A stretch of DNA of 64,000 bases from Candidatus Gallacutalibacter stercoravium (GCA_018716975.1 DVJE01000025.1:1-64000); one strand, 5' to 3'. Shown: positions 34,333 through 42,499, counted from the stretch's first letter. Numbers and translations: made by a program. The notes: a model not told the origin generated them from the letters alone.

Positions 34333-35357
34333 CGCAAGACCAAGAAACATCCATCCGGGTGCAAAAAAGCGGGGCTACACCGGCGGGGCAAACCGGAACC
34401 CCAACCCCGCAGGAAATGGAGCTTATTAACCGTTTTACCCGCAGGGAGCTGACAGAGCAGGAAGTATACGTTTTTACGGTGGTGCTGTGCGACAACGACA
34501 TTGACAGGGACTATGAACGATTTACCCCCGGCGCGCTGGAACAGTTGGCGCAGCTATATGTGGGAAAAACAGGTATTTTTGATCACGACCCCAAAAGCAG
34601 CGGGCAAACAGCGCGGATTTATGCCGCTTGGGTGGACACGGCCCCAGGAGAAACCACACAAGTGGGAGAAGCGTATCAAAGGCTGATGGCCCGGGCCTAT
34701 TTGCCGCGCACAAAGGAAAACCAGGCCCTGATAGAACAGCTGGATGCGGGCATCAAAAAAGAGGTAAGCGTAGGCTGCGCGGTGGGAAGCGTAACCTGCT
34801 CGGTATGCGGCACACCGCGAAAGGAAGGTTGCGCCCACCAAAAGGGCAAGCAATATCCGCAAAGCCCGGTGGTGTGCCACAATATTCTGGATGAAGCCAC
34901 CGACGCTTACGAGTGGTCTTTTGTAGCGGTACCGGCCCAGCGGCGGGCCGGCGTTATTAAGGCCTTTGGCCCGGAGAGCCGGGAAAAAATAAAGAGCCAA
35001 AGGGCAATAAACAACGGGGAGGATGTGTTTATGCGTGAATTGGTAAAGCAGTTGCGTGCCGGAGAAGAAACCCGGTTGACGGCGGAGCAAGCCCGCAAGC
35101 TGGGGGATTACCTGGCAAACCTGGAGCAAGAGGCCGCGCAAGGGCGGGCCTACCGGGAACAGCTGCAAGGCGAGGTGCTGCGCTTATGCGCGCTGGAAAA
35201 GCCGGAACTGCCCGGACCTGTTTTGGAACGGGTTACGGCGAGGATGGATTTGGAGGAGCTACAGGCTTTTTGCAAGGCTTTTGCCCCCAAAGAAATGCCC
35301 GGGCTGCAAACGGCGCAAGCAAGCAACGCCGAAAAAGACGACGCCTTTCTCATTTGA
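34329..35357 (+). CDS. Capsid maturation protease with C-terminal scaffold-like region
   Basis: 342 residues. Residues ~25-215 resemble phage prohead proteases of the XkdF type: DNDIDRDYERFTPGALEQLA, GIFDHDPKSSGQTARIYAAW (His candidate) and KKEVSVGCAVGSVTCSVC (Ser candidate). A Cys/His insertion, CSVCGTPRKEGCAHQKG then C, could bind zinc. Residues ~225-342 are helical and charged (LVKQLRAGEETRLTAEQARK, LEQEAAQGRAYREQLQGEVL), matching a scaffold domain. Protease and scaffold in one chain is common in HK97-like heads. Catalytic residues are assigned by position only. Confidence 0.75.
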   Translation: MTQDQETSIRVQKSGATPAGQTGTPTPQEMELINRFTRRELTEQEVYVFTVVLCDNDIDRDYERFTPGALEQLAQLYVGKTGIFDHDPKSSGQTARIYAAWVDTAPGETTQVGEAYQRLMARAYLPRTKENQALIEQLDAGIKKEVSVGCAVGSVTCSVCGTPRKEGCAHQKGKQYPQSPVVCHNILDEATDAYEWSFVAVPAQRRAGVIKAFGPESREKIKSQRAINNGEDVFMRELVKQLRAGEETRLTAEQARKLGDYLANLEQEAAQGRAYREQLQGEVLRLCALEKPELPGPVLERVTARMDLEELQAFCKAFAPKEMPGLQTAQASNAEKDDAFLI

Positions 35358-35405
35358 AAAAGCAGGCTGAAGATCGGATGAACCAAAATAGTAAGGAGGA
35401 GAACC

Positions 35406-35777
35406 ATGGAAGTATCGTTTCAGGGTTATGGCGAGCAGATTGTAACATTTGAGGCTACGGAAGATGTGAAAAAGGGCAATTTGGTTAAAATGAGCGCCAA
35501 TGGCCAGGTGGCCCCCTGCGCGGCGGGGGATCTGTTCTGCGGCGTGGCTGTGGGCGTAAGAGAGGGGTTGGCCAGCGTGCAGCTTGCCGGCTATATCACC
35601 GTGGGCAACGCGGACATCAGTGCGGTGGGCTATCAAAAGATGGCGGCGGCAAGCGCCACACAGATAAAGGCGGTGGCCAGCACGTCGGGCGGCACATCGG
35701 GCAGTACGGCGGCGAGCCGGGAGATTTTGGTGTTGGATGTTGACACAAGCGCCGGAACAGCTGGCATCTTGCTGTGA
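35406..35777 (+). CDS. Putative capsid decoration protein (DUF2190-like)
   Basis: 123 residues. Beta-rich, with EDVKKGNLVKMSANGQVAPC, CGVAVGVREGLASVQLAGYI and a Ser/Thr/Gly stretch (STSGGTSGSTAASRE) toward the end. Similar small proteins between protease and capsid genes are head decoration or stabilising proteins. AAGGAGGAGAACC precedes the ATG. Assignment rests on position and the general look; direct homology was not tested. Confidence 0.65.
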   Translation: MEVSFQGYGEQIVTFEATEDVKKGNLVKMSANGQVAPCAAGDLFCGVAVGVREGLASVQLAGYITVGNADISAVGYQKMAAASATQIKAVASTSGGTSGSTAASREILVLDVDTSAGTAGILL

Positions 35778-35825
35778 TCCGTTTAGCCCAACAGACGCTG
35801 ATAAAAAGAAAGGAGCGGCTATTTT

Positions 35826-36833
35826 ATGAGCTATTATGACACCATTCGTTTGGAAAAAGGCATGTATCAGACCAAGGAGGGCTTTACCGCGCAGCTGGAA
35901 CGACTGGATCCATCAGCGCAGTATGACAGAGGGCCGTTAAAGGGACTGGATGCGTTTCAGCGGCAATTAAAACGGTTTGACATCCGCGTAGGCGGCCAAA
36001 ACAGCGATATGGTGGAAAAATTCTTCTCCACCGCCGATTCCTCCGTGCTTTTTCCGGAGTATGTAGCCAGGGCGGTGCGCCAAGGCATGGAAAACGCCGA
36101 TTTGCTACCGGACATTATAGCCACCACCACCCGGATAGAGGGCATGGATTACCGCACCATCACATCGGTTCCCGAGGAAGAGGACAAGCAACTCAAACCG
36201 GTGGCGGAGGGCGCTGTGTTGCCGCAAACAGTTGTAAAAACCCAGGATAACCTGGTGCACTTGCACAAACGCGGCAGAATGCTGGTGAGCTCTTATGAGG
36301 CGTTGCGTTTTCAGCGTTTGGATCTGTTTACCGTAACCTTGCGGCAAATAGGCGCCTATATCGCTCGCGCCCAACTGAAAGACGCCATAGATGTGCTGCT
36401 AAATGGAGACGGCAACTCCAACGCGGCCGCACAGGTGAGCGCGGCCGGCACCAGTTTGGCCTACGCCGATATCGTTAAACTTTGGGCGCAGCTGGCGCCT
36501 TATGAGCTGAACACCTTGTTGGCGGGAACCAATATGGTGCAACAGATATTGGATATGACCGAGATGAAGGACGCCCAGGCGGGACTGAACTTTCAGGCGA
36601 CCGGCAAGTTGGTAACGCCGGTGGGGGCGTCGCTGTTACATGCGCCCGGCATGGCGGATAAAACCATCATCGGCCTGGACAAGACCTGCGCGCTGGAAAA
36701 GGTGCAGGCAGGGGACGTGCTGGTGGATTATGACAAGCTAATTGATCGGCAACTGGAGCGAGCAGCTGTAAGCTGTATTGCGGGGTTTGCTAAAATTTTT
36801 GTGGATGCGGCTAAGAAGCTGACTGTTTCTTAA
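35826..36833 (+). CDS. Phage major capsid protein
   Basis: 335 residues, HK97-type by position and pattern: FSTADSSVLFPEYVARAVRQ, a DYRTITSVPEEEDKQLKPVA (E-loop-like) segment, VHLHKRGRMLVSSYEALRFQ and LLNGDGNSNA followed by SLAYADIVKLWAQLAP. The C-terminus ends in AVSCIAGFAKIFVDAAKKLT. No separate N-terminal delta domain is apparent, consistent with scaffolding by the upstream protein. AAAGGAGCGGC precedes the ATG. An intact capsid gene indicates that closed heads could be assembled. Confidence 0.88.
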   Translation: MSYYDTIRLEKGMYQTKEGFTAQLERLDPSAQYDRGPLKGLDAFQRQLKRFDIRVGGQNSDMVEKFFSTADSSVLFPEYVARAVRQGMENADLLPDIIATTTRIEGMDYRTITSVPEEEDKQLKPVAEGAVLPQTVVKTQDNLVHLHKRGRMLVSSYEALRFQRLDLFTVTLRQIGAYIARAQLKDAIDVLLNGDGNSNAAAQVSAAGTSLAYADIVKLWAQLAPYELNTLLAGTNMVQQILDMTEMKDAQAGLNFQATGKLVTPVGASLLHAPGMADKTIIGLDKTCALEKVQAGDVLVDYDKLIDRQLERAAVSCIAGFAKIFVDAAKKLTVS

Positions 36834-36871
36834 AAACAGCGCGGTGGATGAAAACCGAAGGAGGCAGCTTT

Positions 36872-37240
36872 GTGGAAGTACAGCAGGTAATGGACAGATT
36901 CGCCCTGATAGCGGGTTTAACCAGCGAGGAAGCGGCTGATTGGCTGCCTATCTGCCGCCAAGCGACAGCGGAGGTGGAAGAGATGCTGCGCGCCCCGGAG
37001 TGCGCAGCCTTGCTGGGCGATCGCCTGTGCACCGCCTGTGCCGCACTCACCTACTACCGCTACGCACTATGCCGCGCCTGCGGGGAAGGCGTGAGCTCGT
37101 TTCAGGCGGGGGATGTTAGAATAACAGCGGATCAACGAAACTCTGTGGCGATAGCACAGCAGCTCTGGCGGGAGGCGAAAGCCTCCCTTGCCGGGTTTGT
37201 TAAGCAGGAGGACTTTTGGTTTAAGGGGGTGCGCCTGTGA
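36872..37240 (+). CDS. Putative head-tail connector protein
   Basis: About 122 residues from the GTG at 36872, chosen because GAAGGAGGC lies eight bases before it; an ATG at 36848 precedes that site. The protein is helical and Ala/Cys-rich (TSEEAADWLPICRQATAEVE, CTACAALTYYRYALCRAC), then DVRITADQR and a helix with EAKASLAGFV. This resembles gp6-like adaptor proteins just after the capsid gene. The stop overlaps the next gene by four bases. Six cysteines are unusual for a connector. Confidence 0.6.
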   Translation: MEVQQVMDRFALIAGLTSEEAADWLPICRQATAEVEEMLRAPECAALLGDRLCTACAALTYYRYALCRACGEGVSSFQAGDVRITADQRNSVAIAQQLWREAKASLAGFVKQEDFWFKGVRL

Positions 37241-37605
37241 AGCGGGGCACCGAGGCGCGCAGGGTTGAAGCCGCGCTGCGCCGCTGGGGCCGCGCGGTGC
37301 AGATCTTTGTGCCGGATTCCCAAGGGGGAACGGTAATACACCGGGAAAAGGGGATTTTGCACCCTCTGCTTTATAAAGACAGGCGTTATTTAAGCGGGGA
37401 TTGGTTGCCGCTGGGATATAGCGGCGGCGGGCATTATCTTTATTTTGGCCCAGCAGACAGTGCCGTGACATTGCTGCAGGTAGACGGCGAGCTGTGCGCA
37501 GAAGGGAAACGGTATTTACTCCGGCGGGCGGAACAATATTATCTACGGGAGAAACCCTTGTATTGCTGGGCGGTGCTGGAAGAAAGCGGCCCTTTGCAGG
37601 AATGA
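37237..37605 (+). CDS. Phage protein, probable head completion or stopper
   Basis: 122 residues from a GTG that overlaps the previous stop. It has beta-rich segments: AVQIFVPDSQGGTVIHREKG, GDWLPLGYSGGGHYLYFGPA and YLLRRAEQYYLREKPLYCWA. In PBSX-like and GTA clusters the gene here encodes a minor head or stopper protein. No motif fixes its function. A-AGG-type site absent because of translational coupling. Confidence 0.55.
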   Translation: MKRGTEARRVEAALRRWGRAVQIFVPDSQGGTVIHREKGILHPLLYKDRRYLSGDWLPLGYSGGGHYLYFGPADSAVTLLQVDGELCAEGKRYLLRRAEQYYLREKPLYCWAVLEESGPLQE

Positions 37606-37606
37606 G

Positions 37607-38143
37607 GTGGCAGCTGTGTGCTGGACGGAAGAGATAGAACAAGAACTTTTAGACTACCTAACGGAATGCCCGGAGCTTGCAGAAATTTGTTTTGTGCGGG
37701 AAGGAAACGCGCAGCCGTATGCTAAGCCGCTAAAAAAAGTAACCGTGACGGTGGAAACCGGTGAGATAAACCTCCCTCATATTTTTTTGGACGGATATTT
37801 GGACAGTTCTTTAGACAGCTGTATCGACGGTGGCTTGGATGTTGGTGCAGAAGCGGACGAAGCACAAGAGGCGGTGTGCTTGGAAGTTGTTTTGCGGTTG
37901 CGCGTGTTTTCCCCTCGCTCGTGGGGAGCTCCGGCTTGCCGGAAAGCGGCGGGGAAACTGTGCGCGACGCTGTATCCGGCTTTGGGGAGCGCAGGAGGCG
38001 TAACCTGCCACGAAACCCAATATGACGCGGATCACGGTGCATACACCGCGCTATGCACCAAAAAATTAACCCGATATCGGATAATAGGCGCGCAGGAGGA
38101 GGAAACGGATGGAGAAGAGCAATCCGGCAGCTTACCCGTATAA
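37607..38143 (+). CDS. Phage protein, probable tail terminator or neck protein
   Basis: 178 residues from GTG 37607, or 175 from GTG 37616, which has GAGGTGG five bases upstream. It begins with an acidic helix (EEIEQELLDYLTECPELAEI) and includes a beta-rich part with VTVTVETGEINLPHIF, a run of short Asp-rich repeats (DGYLDSSLDSCIDGGLDVG) and a second half VVLRLRVFSPRSW plus LTRYRIIGAQEEETDG. Position matches tail-terminator genes of siphoviruses and myoviruses. It overlaps the next gene by 35 bases. Identity is uncertain. Confidence 0.5.
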   Translation: MAAVCWTEEIEQELLDYLTECPELAEICFVREGNAQPYAKPLKKVTVTVETGEINLPHIFLDGYLDSSLDSCIDGGLDVGAEADEAQEAVCLEVVLRLRVFSPRSWGAPACRKAAGKLCATLYPALGSAGGVTCHETQYDADHGAYTALCTKKLTRYRIIGAQEEETDGEEQSGSLPV

Positions 38144-38495
38144 AATATTGCTCAACGGCAGGCGCATGGGTTTAGCGCAGAGTTACCGTTCAACAGCGCA
38201 GCGCAGCTGCAAGCCGGCGGCAGGTGTGGGAAGCGAATTGGCCCAGGGAATGGTGCTGGGGGCGACCTATTACCAGGTGGAAATTACCAGGCTGCGCTTA
38301 AATCCGGCTGCGCAAAACGATCCGTTGGAGGATCTCTGTGATTTTGAACTAAAGGTAGAGGGTAACGGCGGCACTGTGCGGTATACCGGCTGCCAATGGA
38401 GCGAGGTGACCCGCCGGGTGGAACCGGCCGGCGTTGTGATAGAAACCATGAAATTGTGGGCGTCTGGCTGCCAAAGAGAGGAGAAAACTTCATGA
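38109..38495 (+). CDS. Phage protein, candidate tail tube protein (XkdM-like position)
   Basis: 128 residues. KILLNGRRMGLAQSYRSTAQ, GMVLGATYYQVEITRLRL, DLCDFELKVEGNGGTVRYTG and GVVIETMKLWASG form alternating beta segments reminiscent of the tail-tube fold. In PBSX-type clusters the tube gene sits after a sheath gene and before a chaperone and a tape measure. Here neither the sheath nor the tape measure is present. The tube call is an inference from position and pattern; a baseplate initiator is the alternative. GGAGGAGGAAACGG precedes the ATG. Confidence 0.45.
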   Translation: MEKSNPAAYPYKILLNGRRMGLAQSYRSTAQRSCKPAAGVGSELAQGMVLGATYYQVEITRLRLNPAAQNDPLEDLCDFELKVEGNGGTVRYTGCQWSEVTRRVEPAGVVIETMKLWASGCQREEKTS

Positions 38496-38620
38496 ATCAA
38501 ATTGAGCAGGAGACACAGCGGCCGGAGGGGGCTACTTTGCAGGATTCGTCCGGCTTGGCGGAGAGGCTTTCTTTGCTATTGCAAAGGGATGCGCGCCGCT
38601 ACCCGGGTGCTTTTTCGTAA
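38492..38620 (+). CDS. 42-residue phage protein, in the place of the tail assembly chaperone/tape measure
   Basis: A short frame starting at ATG 38492 with GAGAGGAGAAAAC before it and overlapping the upstream stop by four bases. The product is hydrophilic with an amphipathic helix (GLAERLSLLLQRDARRYPG). The position corresponds to XkdN, the tail assembly chaperone, but it is about a third of the usual length. Between its stop and the LysM gene only 18 bases remain, so a tape-measure gene is absent. No homologue recognised. Confidence 0.55.
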   Translation: MNQIEQETQRPEGATLQDSSGLAERLSLLLQRDARRYPGAFS

Positions 38621-38638
38621 GAGAGAAGGGGGCAGCAG

Positions 38639-39148
38639 ATGGAAGCGATGCAATTTGGCGGATATACGTGGCCCATTAACCCGGAAACACTGCAAGTGCG
38701 GCAAGAGAGGCAAGTTGTTTCATACAAGGTGCCTAAAGGCGGGGTTTTGTTGCAAGATATGGGTTTTGCCGGTAGGGAGGTAACGGGCGAGGGCGTCCTG
38801 TTAGGGGAGAGGTGCCTCGCGCAATACCAAGCGTTGGAACAGCTGCTGCGGCAGCGGCCTTTGGGCCGGCTGACCTTGCCGGGCCGCGTGCCGTTTGATG
38901 CAATGCTGTGCTCTGTGCAGCTCATGGAGGAACCGGGCCCCGCCCACCTGCGGTACCGTTTTGTTTTTCGGGAACAGCCGGGCCGCCATTTCCATCCGCC
39001 CAGAACGCAGGCAGCGGTGGTGCAAGAGGGGGAAAGCCTGTGGGAAATAGCCGCACGGGTAGAGAGAACGGTGGAACAGCTGCTGCGGCGGAATCCACAA
39101 ATACGGCACTCCGGCGATGTGGAGCCCGGACAGGGGGTTTTGCTGTGA
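38639..39148 (+). CDS. LysM-containing phage baseplate/tail protein (XkdP-like)
   Basis: 169 residues. The N-terminal part (FGGYTWPINPETLQVRQERQ, LLQDMGFAGREVTGEGVLLG) matches the XkdP-type domain that binds the hub. The C-terminal ~45 residues are a LysM motif (VVQEGESLWEIAARVERTVE, LLRRNPQIR), usually peptidoglycan-binding. GAGAAGGGGGCAGC precedes the ATG. In PBSX this gene follows the tape measure and precedes XkdQ, the same order as here. The LysM may aid cell-wall passage. Confidence 0.82.
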   Translation: MEAMQFGGYTWPINPETLQVRQERQVVSYKVPKGGVLLQDMGFAGREVTGEGVLLGERCLAQYQALEQLLRQRPLGRLTLPGRVPFDAMLCSVQLMEEPGPAHLRYRFVFREQPGRHFHPPRTQAAVVQEGESLWEIAARVERTVEQLLRRNPQIRHSGDVEPGQGVLL

Positions 39149-40107
39149 AGTGGATGGGAACAACTGCCCAAGGCGACAGGATAGATCTAAGCAACGTGGT
39201 GCAGGTGCAGTTGCGCTGGGATGCGGATGCTCCAGCCGACGAGGTACAGCTGCGGGTAGCGCGGCAAGGATATCTGCCGCTTTTGCGAACGGTGCAGGGA
39301 CAGTTGCCCGGCGGGCAAACGGCGTTCTGGGGAATCGTAGATGAGCAGGAAGCGGTGTTGGGCGGCGGCGAATGGGTGGATATTGTTGCACGCAGCCGAG
39401 CCGCTTTGCTGTTGGATAATGAAGCCGAGCCGCAAACCTATCGTTCCCCGTGTTTGGAGGCGCTGTTTGAACAACACGCCCGTCCTTACGGTTTTACAGG
39501 GATACTAGGAAACAAAAGGCAGTTCGCAGGGGAATATGTGGTTTCGCAGGGCAAAAGCGAATGGGAAGCGCTGGCAAACTTTTGCCGGCGCTACCTGGGC
39601 GCCGATTTGATAGCCCGGGGCAAGCTGCTGGATGCTTCGGGATCTGCGGCATCTGAGAAACCGGCCCTTAGATTGGGGGGCGCGGGGGATTTGTGCTTAC
39701 AGATCTGTTACCGGCAACTGCCGTGCCAACGTATTTCGCAGGTGTTGGTGCATGCCAAAGGGCAGCAGGGGTATACGTCAGCAGTGGAAGATGATCAGGC
39801 ACGCCGGTTGGGCATTGTAAGGCGGAGGCTACTGAATACCGGCGACGATCTATTGCCGGCAGAACAAGACGCGGGCCGTATGTTGCGCCAGGCAAAGCAA
39901 AGCGCCGTGGAGTTGGAGCTGGTGTATCCTGGAGCGTTGCTGGACTGGCAGCTGAAAAGCAGGGTGATTCTTGACCGTTCTTTTCAGCGGCTGGGCTGGG
40001 GGATCCCCACGGATAAGGAATGGCTGCTGTGGGGCGTGCAATACCGGCTGGATGGAGGAACAGGCGGGGAGGAGCGCACCCGGCTGCTGCTAAGGCTTGC
40101 CGGGTAG
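39145..40107 (+). CDS. Baseplate hub protein (XkdQ / gpD-like)
   Basis: 320 residues from a GTG overlapping the previous stop by four bases. GDRIDLSNVVQVQLRWDADA at the start, ARSRAALLLDNEAEPQTYR, then FCRRYLGADLIARGKL and KAVVHAKGQ-type segments follow the two-barrel hub fold of XkdQ/gpD. In contractile phages the hub trimer joins tube, spike and baseplate. C-terminal region ends TRLLLRLAG. The family assignment rests on order and pattern, and is consistent with an intact hub. Confidence 0.78.
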   Translation: MKWMGTTAQGDRIDLSNVVQVQLRWDADAPADEVQLRVARQGYLPLLRTVQGQLPGGQTAFWGIVDEQEAVLGGGEWVDIVARSRAALLLDNEAEPQTYRSPCLEALFEQHARPYGFTGILGNKRQFAGEYVVSQGKSEWEALANFCRRYLGADLIARGKLLDASGSAASEKPALRLGGAGDLCLQICYRQLPCQRISQVLVHAKGQQGYTSAVEDDQARRLGIVRRRLLNTGDDLLPAEQDAGRMLRQAKQSAVELELVYPGALLDWQLKSRVILDRSFQRLGWGIPTDKEWLLWGVQYRLDGGTGGEERTRLLLRLAG

Positions 40108-40131
40108 AGAACAGGAAGGAGAGAAGGCTTT

Positions 40132-40482
40132 TTGTGGTTGGGCAAACAAGTGGCGGGCACATCTGGGGGGTATGCTCCTTTTAGCGGCCAAATGCTGGAT
40201 TTGGGCGGAACTTTTGCCGTAACGGGCGCTGCGGAATACCGTGCCCCAACGGTAACGGCGCCTTGGGGAATTTGTTACCGCCCGCCTGCCGGCACCCAGG
40301 CGGTGCTGATACCGGCGCAAAACGGAGTAGTTTATTTAGGCGTGCGTATGGAGGCAGAAAAACTGACTGGGCTACAGGAGGGGGAGCTTTTGCTGTATTC
40401 ATCAGGTGGGGCCTCGGTACGGCTAACCAACGACGGCCGGGTGTTGATTAACGGCCGGGCTCCTATGCTGGAGGAGGAATAA
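40132..40482 (+). CDS. Small baseplate spike-like protein (Mu gp45 / gpV C-terminal-like)
   Basis: 116 residues. The start may be TTG 40132 or GTG 40135, after AAGGAGAGAAGGC. Residues ~25-60 contain PWGICYRPPAGTQAVLIPAQ, and the end LLYSSGGASVRLTNDGRVLI followed by NGR is the OB-fold/beta-helix pattern of gp45-type spikes. It is much shorter than full spikes (about 200), so it may form only the hub-facing barrel plus a tip. It takes the XkdR position. Confidence 0.65.
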   Translation: MWLGKQVAGTSGGYAPFSGQMLDLGGTFAVTGAAEYRAPTVTAPWGICYRPPAGTQAVLIPAQNGVVYLGVRMEAEKLTGLQEGELLLYSSGGASVRLTNDGRVLINGRAPMLEEE

Positions 40483-40484
40483 AG

Positions 40485-40838
40485 ATGGATGTGGCGTTAG
40501 TGCAAGGAGATATTGCCCGAGATGAGCGGGGCCTGCCCTATTTGCTGCAAGGGGACCAGGAGTTGTTGCAGCGGGCCTATATCCGGTTGCAGGGCCACAG
40601 GGGGCAATTTGTGTACGACAGGGAGCTGGGAAGCGATTTGTATCTGATTTCGGCAGAAAACGGAGCGGATCAGCAGGCGATAATCTTGGCACGGCAAGCA
40701 TTGGGCGGGTTAGCGCAAGTGACCGGCGCTCAGGTGGTGCAAGGGGCGCAAAATACGGAAATAACCGTGCAGCTGCAAATCGAAGGCCGGCCGTATCAGT
40801 TGCAAATTGTGGGCGCGGCTCCCCAAGAGGAGGGATGA
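40485..40838 (+). CDS. Baseplate wedge protein (gp25 / gpW / XkdS-like)
   Basis: 117 residues. DIARDERGLPYLLQGDQELL, QRAYIRLQGHRGQFVYDREL and GSDLYLIS show the gp25-like lysozyme-fold wedge pattern, followed by a beta-rich end QVVQGAQNTEITVQLQI. Starts two bases after the previous stop. In contractile tails it initiates sheath polymerisation; retaining it without a sheath gene is curious. Confidence 0.72.
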   Translation: MDVALVQGDIARDERGLPYLLQGDQELLQRAYIRLQGHRGQFVYDRELGSDLYLISAENGADQQAIILARQALGGLAQVTGAQVVQGAQNTEITVQLQIEGRPYQLQIVGAAPQEEG

Positions 40839-40844
40839 TATAGT

Positions 40845-41945
40845 ATGCCGTCTACGACACAAGAGGATAGTTACGCGAAGCAGCCCAAATACCAAGAAAT
40901 CCTAAACAGGATGAAGGAAACCTTTGCCGCTCAAGCGGGCTATGAAGCGGACGACGCGTCGGATATTGGCATTCGGCTAAAGGTGCTGGCAGGAGAAATT
41001 TTTGATCTGTCGGCTTATGCCGAATGGCTGCACAGGCAGATGTTTTTACAAACAGCCACAGGGCAGCAGTTGGATCTGCACGCCCAACAATGGGGCTGTG
41101 AACGGATCCCCGCCGCTACCGCCCAGGGTGAGCTGACTTTTTCGCGCACAGGCAGCACTGAACAAGAAGCGGTGATTCCGGCCGGTACGGTATGCGCCGC
41201 CGCAGGCAGCGAAGCGGTTCGGGTACAGACTACCCAACAGGCGGTGATTGCCCAAGGGCTGCCGTCGGTTAAGGTGCCGGCCCAGGCGCTATCAGCAGGT
41301 ATGGCAGGCAACGCGGCGGCAGGCGTGATTGTGGCAATGCTGAATCCCCCCGCAGGGGTGACAAACGTGACAAACGCATCTCCTTTTACCGGTGGTAGAG
41401 AGGCGGAAACAGACGAGCAGCTGCGCGCCCGGCTGCTGGAACGGTGCCGCGACCGGGCTAACGGTGTAAACGCCGCCTTTTACCGCGAAATAGCGCTGGC
41501 GCATGAAGAGATCCGCTCGGTACAGGCGGTGGCCCAAGGCAATGGCCCGCACAGCGTGGATCTGTACGTGGCGGGCTATGGGGAAGATCTGGACACGGAA
41601 TTTTTAACCGCTCTACAGCAAGAAATACAGAGTATGCGGGAGATTGGCACCAGTGTTCGGGTACTGGAAGCCCAGCAGGTACAGGTTAACCTATATGTAA
41701 CGGTGACGCCGCAGGATGGGTATGAGATGAATTCTTTAAGACCGGCCTGCGAGCAAGCATTGCAGGACTATCTAAACCGCTTAGAAGTGGGTCAGGATAT
41801 GCTGCTGATAGATGCCGGCGAGGCGCTTTACCACGTGCCGGGGGTACAGAATTATGAATTTCAGAAGGAGCTTTGCTGGGATACCCCCATAGCGGATGGA
41901 AAAGTGGCGGCGAAAGGAACAATAAGCGTGCTAAACGCAACGTAA
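40845..41945 (+). CDS. Baseplate J-like protein (XkdT)
   Basis: 366 residues, full length for the Baseplate_J (PF04865) family. Landmarks are DIGIRLKVLAGEIFDLSAYA, LHAQQWGCERIPAATAQGEL, the Gly-rich AGMAGNAAAGVIVAMLNPPA, TGGREAETDEQLRARLLERC and DLYVAGYGEDLDTEFLTALQ. It forms wedge arms of contractile-tail baseplates. A GAGGGATGATAT site precedes the ATG, and the previous stop is six bases upstream. Confidence 0.9.
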   Translation: MPSTTQEDSYAKQPKYQEILNRMKETFAAQAGYEADDASDIGIRLKVLAGEIFDLSAYAEWLHRQMFLQTATGQQLDLHAQQWGCERIPAATAQGELTFSRTGSTEQEAVIPAGTVCAAAGSEAVRVQTTQQAVIAQGLPSVKVPAQALSAGMAGNAAAGVIVAMLNPPAGVTNVTNASPFTGGREAETDEQLRARLLERCRDRANGVNAAFYREIALAHEEIRSVQAVAQGNGPHSVDLYVAGYGEDLDTEFLTALQQEIQSMREIGTSVRVLEAQQVQVNLYVTVTPQDGYEMNSLRPACEQALQDYLNRLEVGQDMLLIDAGEALYHVPGVQNYEFQKELCWDTPIADGKVAAKGTISVLNAT

Positions 41946-41986
41946 ACCACTGCCTTATCATCATAAAACAAGAAAGGGGGCGCCGA

Positions 41987-42484
41987 ATGGCGGGCACAAG
42001 GGATAGTAAAGCGGCAATGCAAGCACGGCTAGAGGCAACGGGGCTTTACCGCTTGCAACAGGGGGATTTGGTGCTGGGCGAGCTGGCAGCATACGCCGCG
42101 GGGCTGGATTGGTTGTGGCAACAGCTGGAAGTGCTGGAACAAGAGTGCTTTATTGCCACTGCCCAAGAGGATGGGTTGCTTTTGCGCGAGCAGGCCGCCG
42201 GCGCGCTGCCGGGGGAAGAAGCAGATACCCAAACTAGGCGGGATATGTTGTTGGCGATGGGGACGATCCAGCGCAAGGACATCGATTTGCAAAGTGTTGG
42301 CAAGGCGTTGCGGGCATGTGGGGTAGAGGCGCAGCTGGCAGAGTTGACGGACGGATCTTTACAAGTGACGGTAACCCAGATGCAGTACCCATATACGTCG
42401 CAAGAGCTGGCCAAGAGGCGGATGAATCAATATCTGCCGGTAGGCATAACTACGGTTTTTATTTTTCCGGATGACGGTTCATGA
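41987..42484 (+). CDS. Phage tail protein, DUF2313/YmfQ-like (XkdU, gpI position)
   Basis: 165 residues. SKAAMQARLEATGLYRLQQG and ELAAYAAGLDWLWQQLEVLE, then TAQEDGLLLREQAAGALPGE and a C-terminal GITTVFIFPDDGS match DUF2313 proteins that attach fibres to the baseplate. The ATG at 41987 follows AAAGGGGGCGCCGA. It is the last gene of the cassette: no fibre, holin or lysin gene follows, only a terminator. Confidence 0.78.
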   Translation: MAGTRDSKAAMQARLEATGLYRLQQGDLVLGELAAYAAGLDWLWQQLEVLEQECFIATAQEDGLLLREQAAGALPGEEADTQTRRDMLLAMGTIQRKDIDLQSVGKALRACGVEAQLAELTDGSLQVTVTQMQYPYTSQELAKRRMNQYLPVGITTVFIFPDDGS

Positions 42485-42499
42485 GTCGGTTCCTGTGCA

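Noticed and set aside
38109-38495. Idea that the 128-residue protein is a sheath
   Set aside because: Sheath proteins are 350 residues or longer; this size fits only a tube or small baseplate protein.
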